This document shows, piece by piece, positions 1-4,594 of a stretch of DNA of 11,146 nt. A model generated the notes under the pieces. The model was given only the letters and a program-made list of their open reading frames with translations. It was not told where the DNA came from and did not search any database. The first letter of the stretch is position 1, and the number at the start of each line of letters is the position of its first letter. The DNA comes from an uncultured Bacteroidales bacterium (lineage in GTDB: Bacteria > Bacteroidota > Bacteroidia > Bacteroidales > Muribaculaceae): NCBI GenBank assembly GCA_900552315.1, contig URZM01000062.1, positions 1 to 11,146 on the forward strand, given 5' to 3'. Made by a program: the position numbers and the translations under genes.

Positions 1-47
1 GCCAAAAAAGACCTCAACCTTAATTTGATTTAAAAGTAAACATACTC

Positions 48-497
48 TTAATCGTTGAAATATTCTGCCTTGACGTTCTCCCGCATCTCTGGGGGGACGA
101 GAGAGAGGTACTCGTCCATGAAAGAGACGAGTCTGTGATGCTCCTTCTGCCCTGCTACGTAATCGCGCACGGCTCCCAGCTCTCGGTGGGAGACTGAGAA
201 GGCGGCATATTCGCGAGACCAGCCGGGAAACCCGGGGAAGACTTTCTCACGGCCTATCCACAGGCTCGAGGCACGTTTGATGTGCGCCACAAGCTCGGAG
301 GTGCTGAGGGAAGGATGTCTCCGCAGCAGGAGGTGTATATGGTCCAAGGCGGCGTTGACGCGTATCAGCGCACATCCCTGGCGCTTGACTATGCCCCATA
401 TATAGAGGAAAAGCATCTCCTCTTTTTCGGGCAGGAGGCAGGGTGCCCGGTGTTTGGGGGCGAACACGACATGTTCATATAATAATGTGAGACTCAT
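48..497 (-). CDS. tnpA: IS200-type Y1 (HUH) tyrosine transposase
   Basis: This 149-residue protein is predicted to cut and rejoin single-stranded DNA at the ends of an IS200/IS605-family element through a 5'-phosphotyrosine intermediate. The HUH metal-binding motif is His53-Ile-His55 within DHIHLLL. The nucleophile is very probably Tyr113, in a Y-x3-Q motif (Tyr113 to Gln117) followed by the HH pair at 120-121 that is usual in this group. The length is normal for Y1 transposases (about 130-155 residues), so the gene appears intact. No tnpB partner is seen. There is no Shine-Dalgarno sequence, and the start codon lies inside an inverted repeat (491-526). A RAYT-type domesticated relative is possible, but the FPGF-GW and HH-containing segments look more like IS200 proper. 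Confidence 0.93.
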   Translation of the reverse strand: MSLTLLYEHVVFAPKHRAPCLLPEKEEMLFLYIWGIVKRQGCALIRVNAALDHIHLLLRRHPSLSTSELVAHIKRASSLWIGREKVFPGFPGWSREYAAFSVSHRELGAVRDYVAGQKEHHRLVSFMDEYLSLVPPEMRENVKAEYFND

Positions 498-526
498 AAT
501 TCAGAATTGTGTATAGCGGGTGAGTC
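491..526 (-). promoter_or_regulatory. inverted repeat sequestering the tnpA start codon
   Basis: GACTCA at 491-496 is the exact reverse complement of TGAGTC at 521-526. In the tnpA mRNA the downstream arm contains the UG of the AUG and the next four bases, so folding would hide the start codon. Nested inside is a second palindrome, AATTC-A-GAATT (498-508), which offers an alternative small hairpin again touching the AUG. IS200 of Salmonella is known to limit transposase translation with a 5'UTR structure that blocks ribosome binding. The same role here is inferred from position. Confidence 0.45.
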
Positions 527-532
527 GTTCAT

Positions 533-558
533 AACTATGCAACCGCGCTGCGGTAGTT
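533..558. other. bulged stem-loop in the tnpA leader
   Basis: AACTA (533-537) pairs with TAGTT (554-558), and CCGC (543-546) pairs with GCGG (550-553) around a GCT loop. The five bases 538-542 are left unpaired on one side. Stem-loops with an unpaired bulge near the left end are the usual recognition sites of Y1 transposases. This one sits 36 bases upstream of the start codon, so it could be the TnpA-binding hairpin or part of the mRNA leader fold. Confidence 0.3.
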
Positions 559-574
559 GTCGGCCCGCCACCTA

Positions 575-637
575 CCCCACGAAGACGAGAGAGGAGGGCC
601 CATCGCCCTCCCCTCTCGCATATCGTGGGGCTTTTTT
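575..637 (+). terminator. long hairpin with T6 tail facing away from tnpA
   Basis: The arms are 575-599 and 605-630, with outer CCCCACGA against TCGTGGGG and inner GAGAG-x-GGAGGGC against GCCCTCC-x-CTCTC; there are only small mismatches. The loop is CCATC (600-604), and six Ts follow at 632-637. It is a textbook intrinsic terminator for transcription running rightwards, opposite to tnpA. No plus-strand gene ends here. It may insulate pfp from the element or end an antisense RNA over the tnpA leader, as in IS200, which has both a terminator hairpin and an antisense RNA. Confidence 0.6.
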
Positions 638-643
638 ACTGTG

Positions 644-660
644 GATTCGCTCCGCGAATC
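644..660. repeat. REP-like small palindrome
   Basis: GATTCGC and GCGAATC form a perfect 7-bp stem around the loop TCC, seven bases after the T-run of the preceding terminator. Its plan (7-bp arms ending in CGC and GCG, 3-base loop) matches the palindrome at 3762-3778, although the outer bases differ. Small palindromes of this kind are typical of dispersed REP-type repeats. Whether it belongs to such a family here is inferred. Confidence 0.35.
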
Positions 661-712
661 GCCGCCACGGGACATCCACTCAACGTGTGGTGACGGGTGC
701 GCGGGAAAATTA

Positions 713-743
713 CATGATCCCCAGGGAGGCCCTGGGAATCATG
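713..743. other. 31-base near-perfect palindrome
   Basis: CATGAT (713-718) pairs with ATCATG (738-743), and CCCAGGG (720-726) pairs with CCCTGGG (730-736). The single mismatch is C719 against A737 and the loop is AGG (727-729). That gives 13 pairs with a 3-base loop. On the minus strand it is followed by TAATTTT, so it might act as a second, weak terminator behind pfp. It could equally be a stem of an RNA or a protein-binding palindrome. Confidence 0.5.
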
Positions 744-901
744 GAGGCCGCAAAAAAATATGGCGCTCCTGGCACGACAAGGCCATCGCCAGGCATGGAA
801 ACTGCGACAACCCCGACAAGACGGCTGCCGGGCAAGGACAAGGCACTGAGACATGGCTAAAGCAACGCCGCAGATTGGTTATTATGACACACCGCCTTCT
901 A

Positions 902-944
902 TAAAAACCACAGCGTCCCCGCAGCCTGAGGCTGCGGGGACGCT
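902..944 (-). terminator. intrinsic terminator of pfp
   Basis: AGCGTCCCCGCAGCC (912-926) and its exact reverse complement (930-944) form a perfect 15-bp stem with a TGA loop. On the minus strand the stem is followed by GTGG and then five Ts (903-907). It lies 24 bases beyond the pfp stop codon, in the right orientation to end that transcript. Confidence 0.9.
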
Positions 945-968
945 GCTATGTTATTCAGAGGGGTGTAA

Positions 969-2627
969 TCAGTATATGTCCTTGTTGTGCTCAAGGAGCA
1001 GGGTCATGGACGGGCGGTCGCACACCTCGGCAGGGCCGAAATACTGGATGGGACCGGGATACTGGTACAGGGTATTCAGGGCGTTGGTCTCGCGCTGCGA
1101 GGCGAACTTCAGGTACGGACGGCCATTGAGGTTCACAAGCGCCTTCTGTATCACAGGCTTCAGTTTGCCGTTGCGGCGCTCCATGTTCATCATCATGGTG
1201 ATGGGTATGCCGCCCGCTATCCACTCCTCGGTATGGCCCGTAAGGTTGCGCACCGAGCTCATGTAGCCCGTCAGCCCGGCGTTGATGAGCATGGCCGCGT
1301 TGAAGCCGAGTGCGTATGTGTAATCAGCGTCGAAATTCGAGGGATCCGCGCAACGGCCCTCATAGCCGAAGAAATGGTGCTGAGTGGCGAACTTGCCCAC
1401 ATACAGGCCCTGCTCCTTCATCTCCTCCAGACGCTTCTCCACCATCTCGGAGATGAGCTTCTCGGTCTCGATGAGCGACACCTGCACGTTGCCGTGGCTG
1501 TCGCGGTCCAGGGAGAGCTGGAGGGCTATCTGCTTGGGCAGGCTCTTGTACAGCTCCTGGTTCACCGGAGTCAGGTACGAGTGTATGGTTATGAGCTTGT
1601 TGTCGTCGTCCAGACCGGCCAGCTCCTCATTGTGGGCGGCAAGCACCTCGTTCAGCTCGGAGATGAGGTTCTTCATGGAGGGGATAAACTCAATAACCCC
1701 CTCGGGTATGAGGACGGTACCGAAATTCCAGCCCAGCTTGGCACGCTCGCTCACCACGTATGCCACGTAGCTCACGATGTTGTCCAGCGTCATGCGCTTG
1801 GCCAGTATCTCCTCGGAAATCAGGCATATGTTGGGCTGCGTCTCCAAGGCGCACTCCAAGGCGATATGGGACGCCGAGCGGCCCATGAGCTTGATGAAAT
1901 GGTAATATTTCTTGGCCGAGTTGCAGTCACGCTGTATGTTGCCTATCACCTCGCTGTACACCTTGCAGGCGGTGTCGAAACCGAAAGATGTCTCGATCCA
2001 CTTGTTCTTCAGGTCGCCGTCTATGGTCTTGGGCACGCCTATCACCTGGATGTCCACGCCCTTGGCCTTGTAGTACTCGGCCAGCACGGCGGCGTTGGTG
2101 TTGGAGTCGTCACCGCCTATTATGACAAGCGCCTTGATGTTGAGCTCTTCCAGAATCTTCAGGCCCTCGTCGAACTGCTCGGGAGTCTCCAGCTTCGTGC
2201 GGCCGGAACCGATGATGTCGAATCCGCCCGTGTTGCGGTACTCCTTTATGATGCCGGCGGTCAGCTCCATGTACTGATGGTCCACGAAACCGCTCGGACC
2301 CATGAGGAATCCGTAAAGACGGCACTCGCGGTTCAGGCTCTTGATACCGTCGAATATACCGCTCACCACATTATGGCCGCCGGGTGCCTGGCCGCCGCTG
2401 AGGATGATGCCCACGTTGAACGGCTCCTCTACACGCACGGGATTCTCGTCGCGTTCGAACTCTACCACGGGCAGACCGTAAGTGTTGGGAAAAAGTTTCT
2501 GAATTTCCTCCTGGTCTGCCACAGACTGGGTTTTCTCACCCAGCTTTACCTTGACGGGACCTTGGAGAGCGAAAGGCAGTTTAGGCTGATAGTCAGCCCT
2601 TACTCTCTGAAGCGCACTCTTTTTCAT
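969..2627 (-). CDS. pfp: diphosphate-dependent phosphofructokinase (long form)
   Basis: The enzyme phosphorylates fructose 6-phosphate to fructose 1,6-bisphosphate in the cytoplasm with pyrophosphate instead of ATP (EC 2.7.1.90), a reversible glycolytic step common in Bacteroidales. In the 552-residue protein, GGQAPGGHN (78-86) is the donor-binding loop. GGDDS (171-175) carries the second Asp that marks PPi use where ATP enzymes have Gly. PKTIDGD (199-205) holds the catalytic Asp, and MGR (248-250) contacts fructose 6-phosphate. Length and motifs fit the long (about 550-residue) family. The frame stays open to an upstream ATG at 2693, adding 22 residues. I prefer the start at 2627 because homologues, as I recall them, begin with M-x-KSALQ, which this start reproduces. 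Monocistronic, with its own promoter and terminator. Confidence 0.97.
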   Translation of the reverse strand: MKKSALQRVRADYQPKLPFALQGPVKVKLGEKTQSVADQEEIQKLFPNTYGLPVVEFERDENPVRVEEPFNVGIILSGGQAPGGHNVVSGIFDGIKSLNRECRLYGFLMGPSGFVDHQYMELTAGIIKEYRNTGGFDIIGSGRTKLETPEQFDEGLKILEELNIKALVIIGGDDSNTNAAVLAEYYKAKGVDIQVIGVPKTIDGDLKNKWIETSFGFDTACKVYSEVIGNIQRDCNSAKKYYHFIKLMGRSASHIALECALETQPNICLISEEILAKRMTLDNIVSYVAYVVSERAKLGWNFGTVLIPEGVIEFIPSMKNLISELNEVLAAHNEELAGLDDDNKLITIHSYLTPVNQELYKSLPKQIALQLSLDRDSHGNVQVSLIETEKLISEMVEKRLEEMKEQGLYVGKFATQHHFFGYEGRCADPSNFDADYTYALGFNAAMLINAGLTGYMSSVRNLTGHTEEWIAGGIPITMMMNMERRNGKLKPVIQKALVNLNGRPYLKFASQRETNALNTLYQYPGPIQYFGPAEVCDRPSMTLLLEHNKDIY

Positions 2628-2780
2628 GCAGAATTTATTGAAATATTGGGTTACGGACTCCTTGAAAAGCACCGGATACGCCGCTGTATTCACGCAGAGA
2701 CGAAAAATTATGCAATCCCGGCTCTCACGGGCATCGGGAGATACCCGTCCGGAGTCCTGAATATCTAACTAATACCGCTA

Positions 2781-2811
2781 CAAAATTACAAAAAAATCCT
2801 GACCCGCACAA
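2781..2811 (-). promoter_or_regulatory. Bacteroidota-type promoter of pfp
   Basis: The minus strand reads TAATTTTG at 2788-2781, matching the TAnnTTTG -7 box. The -33 element is weak: TTG at 2811-2809, 20 bases upstream. Transcription would start near 2774 and leave a leader of about 147 bases to the preferred start codon. In that leader CGGG (2735-2738) and ACGGG (2727-2731) can compete for the same partner CCCG(T) at 2744-2748. I recognise no riboswitch class in it. Confidence 0.6.
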
Positions 2812-2814
2812 CCC

Positions 2815-2833
2815 TGTGGCCACATCGGCCACA
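2815..2833. promoter_or_regulatory. perfect palindrome just upstream of the pfp promoter
   Basis: TGTGGCC (2815-2821) and GGCCACA (2827-2833) are exact reverse complements around ACATC. The palindrome begins four bases beyond the -33 element of pfp, where an activator or repressor dimer could bind. No regulator gene is present in the window, so an operator role is only positional inference. Confidence 0.3.
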
Positions 2834-2989
2834 CGAAATCCGAGATTCGATAACATATATCAACGTACTCCGGTTCCATGGCGACACACCGGCATCCCTT
2901 AACGTCACGGCCTCGGTTGCCTCCAAAAATGGCTAACCAAAACTACAGGGCCGACACCCAGAGCTAAACGCGCAAGTTCATTTTAGTCC
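2834..2989. other. intergenic DNA without visible features
   Basis: This stretch separates the divergently transcribed pfp and small membrane protein genes. I see no open frame with protein-like character, no promoter matching the Bacteroidota consensus and no strong hairpin. Confidence 0.5.
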
Positions 2990-3033
2990 AAATGTGGAGA
3001 GTCGGGACCCCAAGGCTTTGCCAATCCACATTT
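2990..3033. promoter_or_regulatory. 9-bp inverted repeat spanning the promoter of the small membrane protein
   Basis: AAATGTGGA (2990-2998) and TCCACATTT (3025-3033) are exact reverse complements 26 bases apart. The right arm lies in the spacer between the -33 and -7 boxes and the left arm lies upstream of the -33 box. This suits a dimeric or looping regulator that would cover the promoter. The arms are too far upstream to be part of the transcript, so an RNA hairpin of this gene is unlikely. Confidence 0.45.
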
Positions 3034-3047
3034 TAACTCTAATTTTG
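3017..3047 (+). promoter_or_regulatory. Bacteroidota-type promoter of the small membrane protein
   Basis: TTTG at 3017-3020 and TAATTTTG at 3040-3047 are separated by 19 bases, a full match to the Bacteroidota sigma-factor consensus. Transcription would start near 3054 and leave an A/T-rich leader of about 23 bases before the ATG at 3077, without a Shine-Dalgarno sequence, as is normal in this phylum. Confidence 0.85.
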
Positions 3048-3076
3048 CATCATCAACAAATAAATTCTACACTATT

Positions 3077-3367
3077 ATGAGCACCGACACAGAAACGGCT
3101 GCGCAGCAGCCGGAAATCAAAGCAAAGAAAGAAAACAAGGTAGTCCGCTTTTTCGTCACCCTCATCTGGCTGGTAATCGCAGTCGGAGTAGATGTCTATG
3201 CCGTCATGTCCAATGGCTATGCCCTCGGCGCGATAGCCGAAGGAGTCTTCTTCCTCATCACCTTCCTTGTGCCCTATCTGCGCAAGAAAGGATCATACAC
3301 ACGCTGGTTCGGCTGGCTCGCCCTGCTCTCGGCGGCATGGTTCGCCTTCTGCATGTTCAAGGGCTGA
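3077..3367 (+). CDS. small three-helix membrane protein of unknown function
   Basis: This 96-residue protein is not one I recognise. It has a polar N-terminus (residues 1-22, ending in a Lys-rich stretch), then hydrophobic segments at about 23-44, 48-68 and 77-94, joined by short loops; RKKGSYTR (69-76) separates the last two. By the positive-inside rule the Lys-rich N-terminus and the RKK loop probably face the cytoplasm. There are no Cys-based or enzymatic motifs. It stands alone on the plus strand, with a consensus promoter upstream and a terminator 30 bases after the stop, so it is a real, separately controlled gene rather than a chance frame. The inverted repeat over its promoter suggests regulation. 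Confidence 0.85.
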   Translation: MSTDTETAAQQPEIKAKKENKVVRFFVTLIWLVIAVGVDVYAVMSNGYALGAIAEGVFFLITFLVPYLRKKGSYTRWFGWLALLSAAWFAFCMFKG

Positions 3368-3396
3368 GCAAATCCCACGAATATTTCATGACATCA

Positions 3397-3432
3397 AAAG
3401 CCAGGTTCCCGCACACCGGAGCCTGGCTTTTT
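3397..3432 (+). terminator. intrinsic terminator of the small membrane protein gene
   Basis: AAAGCCAGG (3397-3405) pairs with CCTGGCTTT (3422-3430), and two more Ts follow. The loop contains a further TCC against GGA pairing. It lies 30 bases after the stop codon and the A/T edges let it work in the plus direction; it converges with the tRNA terminator beyond it. Confidence 0.85.
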
Positions 3433-3497
3433 ATCACTCACAAAATCAGGGACGCCGGGTGTTCGGAACCCAGCCAGGTCCATACCGCAAAACTTAC

Positions 3498-3533
3498 GAA
3501 AAAAGCGAACCTTGAATTATTTCAAGATTCGCT
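3498..3533 (-). terminator. intrinsic terminator of tRNA-Ala
   Basis: AGCGAA-C-CTTGAA (3504-3516) pairs with TTCAAG-A-TTCGCT (3521-3533), with one mismatch and the loop TTAT. On the minus strand the stem runs into six Ts (3504-3499). It begins 11 bases beyond the tRNA 3' end. Confidence 0.88.
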
Positions 3534-3543
3534 GTAAACGGGG

Positions 3544-3617
3544 TGGAGCATACCAGACTCGAACTGGTCACCTCTTGACTGCCAGTCAAACGCTCTAGCC
3601 AGATGAGCTAATGCCCC
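3544..3617 (-). tRNA. tRNA-Ala (anticodon GGC)
   Basis: The 74-base transcript folds into a full cloverleaf. The acceptor arm GGGGCAT pairs with ATGCTCC and contains the G3-U70 pair that identifies alanine tRNAs. The D arm is GCTC/GAGC. The anticodon loop CTGGCAG has anticodon GGC, which reads GCC and GCU codons. The T arm is ACCAG-TTCGAGT-CTGGT and the discriminator is A73. The genomic sequence continues CCC after A73, so the CCA end is not encoded and must be added by the tRNA nucleotidyltransferase. Confidence 0.97.
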
Positions 3618-3678
3618 GTCCTGCAACCGGGGGCGGCCTCTCAGCCTGCGAGCCTCTGCCCGTCCTCCCTTTTGCGAT

Positions 3679-3711
3679 GCAAAGTTACGGCAAAAATCCG
3701 AAACCACCAAA
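3679..3711 (-). promoter_or_regulatory. Bacteroidota-type promoter of tRNA-Ala
   Basis: On the minus strand TTTG (3711-3708) is followed after exactly 20 bases by TAACTTTGC (3687-3679). This matches the -33/-7 consensus fully. The start would fall near 3672, giving a precursor leader of about 55 bases before the mature 5' end at 3617, to be removed by RNase P. The tRNA is therefore transcribed independently of the glnS operon upstream. Confidence 0.88.
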
Positions 3712-3761
3712 TTTCGCCCCAACTTTTTTCGTCCTTAATTCACGTGTGCTTGTCAAATCAA

Positions 3762-3914
3762 ACATCGCGAAGCGATGTCCCTACAGGGAGTGGGACGAAG
3801 CGGACTCGTTCAGCCGATAGAATTCAGTACAGCCCCGTCCGGGACTGAGGTCCGAGTGGTGCCGACCACCCCGGCGGTGCCGGGGGTTAACGACCTTTGC
3901 GCCCCTCACGGGGC
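3762..3914. repeat. compound cluster of GC-rich hairpins (REP-like)
   Basis: Four hairpins lie in tandem: ACATCGC-GAA-GCGATGT (3762-3778), CAG-C-CCCG against CGGG-A-CTG (3830-3847), CCCCGGC-GGT-GCCGGGG (3869-3885) and GCCCC-TCAC-GGGGC (3901-3914). A smaller TCCCT-AC-AGGGA follows the first. Between them runs GCCGATAGAATTC (3812-3824). I recall similar blocks, with GAATTCTATCGG and short GC hairpins, as intergenic repeats in Bacteroidales genomes, but that is memory and not checked here. No gene is present. The first hairpin is the nearest terminator-like structure for the glnS operon, but it lacks a clean T-run. Confidence 0.55.
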
Positions 3915-4026
3915 TCATGCAAAAGCCGGATCAGCGGATTAGAGCAGGGGGAGGAGGGAGATTCGGGGATGAAGAAGGTGGCGGGCTGGAGCGCGAAGCC
4001 AGGCGGCGGGAGGATGCGGGCGCGGG
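3915..4026. other. purine-rich intergenic tract with a 10-bp direct repeat
   Basis: The plus strand from about 3947 to 4025 is rich in G and A. The decamer TCAGCGGATT occurs at 3931-3940 and again at 4027-4036, where it contains the stop and last codons of the lipoprotein gene. No convincing gene or terminator is seen in this stretch. Confidence 0.4.
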
Positions 4027-4584
4027 TCAGCGGATTTGGTCAGTGATTACGGCTTCGTCGGTGAAGTCGGCGGGGACGGCCTGGTCGGAGCAGGCCACCT
4101 CTATGAAGGCCTGCACGTCCTCGGGGTCTGTGTAGCGGGTGCAGTTGGCGAAACCGCCCTCTTCGGCGAAATCGACATTGGTGTACCAGCTCTTGCCCTT
4201 CCACTGCACCACCACGGTGCCGGTAATCTTGCCGCCCGTCATTATCGCAGACACGGTCTGCGTGGCTCCCGGAACCCTGAGCGCGTCGGCCACCCTCATG
4301 CCGGGTATGACACGGTCAGGCACCGCAGGTGTCTCGACCGGGACATAGGTATATGCGGGCGCACTGTTCACCGTGGCTATAGGCACGGCGGGAGTGATAG
4401 GCGGTGTCGCGCCGCGCGTCTCTGCCGTCTCCTGCTGCGTTGCCTGCGCTTCGGCCACGGCCTCGCCGCCGATTTCAGCGCCTGCCGAGGCAGAATCGGA
4501 AACGGACGATGCGGTCCCGGAGCATGCGCCCAGGGCTATGAGCGAGGCCGTAGCAGCTATGATGATGAAAAAACGTCTTTCCAT
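4027..4584 (-). CDS. putative lipoprotein of unknown function
   Basis: This 185-residue protein has a charged start (MERR), a hydrophobic core (about residues 5-20) and a lipobox LGAC with Cys21 as the probable lipidation site, so it is probably anchored in the cell envelope. Residues 22-95 are a low-complexity Ala/Thr/Pro/Glu-rich linker. The C-terminal part (about 96-185) looks folded and contains Trp, Cys and short hydrophobic strands, including GGKITGTVVVQW and AFIEVAC. I recognise no family. It begins 10 bases after the rarA stop, which makes it the last gene of the glnS operon, although its envelope role has no obvious link to the other three. Confidence 0.88.
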   Translation of the reverse strand: MERRFFIIIAATASLIALGACSGTASSVSDSASAGAEIGGEAVAEAQATQQETAETRGATPPITPAVPIATVNSAPAYTYVPVETPAVPDRVIPGMRVADALRVPGATQTVSAIMTGGKITGTVVVQWKGKSWYTNVDFAEEGGFANCTRYTDPEDVQAFIEVACSDQAVPADFTDEAVITDQIR

Positions 4585-4594
4585 GGTCTGTCAC

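Larger units (their letters stand above)
1..640 (-). mobile_element. IS200-like insertion element, left boundary not seen
   Basis: This is the likely extent of a single-gene IS200/IS605-type element: the transposase (48-497), its leader, and a strong hairpin (575-637). In Salmonella IS200 a start-occluding hairpin and a terminator hairpin lie upstream of tnpA; the same order is seen here at 491-526 and 575-637. These elements have no terminal inverted repeats and make no target duplication, so exact ends cannot be read from one copy. The 640 boundary is a guess placed just after the hairpin. The tnpA-distal end lies in the A/T-rich first 47 bases or outside the window. No tnpB or guide-RNA gene is visible. 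Confidence 0.4.
638..900. other. gene-free, hairpin-rich stretch
   Basis: No reading frame here resembles a protein I recognise; the open frames lack conserved motifs and overlap each other. Several foldable segments lie in succession: GATTCGC-TCC-GCGAATC (644-660), a 31-base near-palindrome (713-743), GGAGGCC against GGC-G-CTCC (743-769, with A7 in the loop), CCTGGC against GCCAGG (768-773/788-793), and CTGCG against CGCAG (802-806/869-873). GTGGAT (641-646) can also pair with ATCCAC (674-679). It could be a structured RNA, a decayed gene or a pile-up of small palindromic repeats; the sequence alone does not decide. Confidence 0.4.

Noticed and set aside
48..497. Part of an IS605/TnpB or CRISPR-related system
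   Set aside because: No tnpB, guide RNA scaffold, repeat-spacer array or cas gene is visible in the window; the transposase stands alone as in IS200.
507..904. Two overlapping plus-strand frames of 115-117 codons beside the transposase
   Set aside because: They cross a terminator-like hairpin and several palindromes, share no motif with known proteins and have no promoter; the palindromes explain their composition.
987..2768. A 593-codon open frame on the plus strand opposite pfp
   Set aside because: It mirrors the strongly supported pfp frame, has the same shadow composition and no promoter matching the consensus.
3947..3995. Possible G-quadruplex from the G-runs on the plus strand
   Set aside because: Only three runs of three or more Gs are closely spaced; the fourth requires a loop of about 14 bases, so a stable quadruplex is not well supported.
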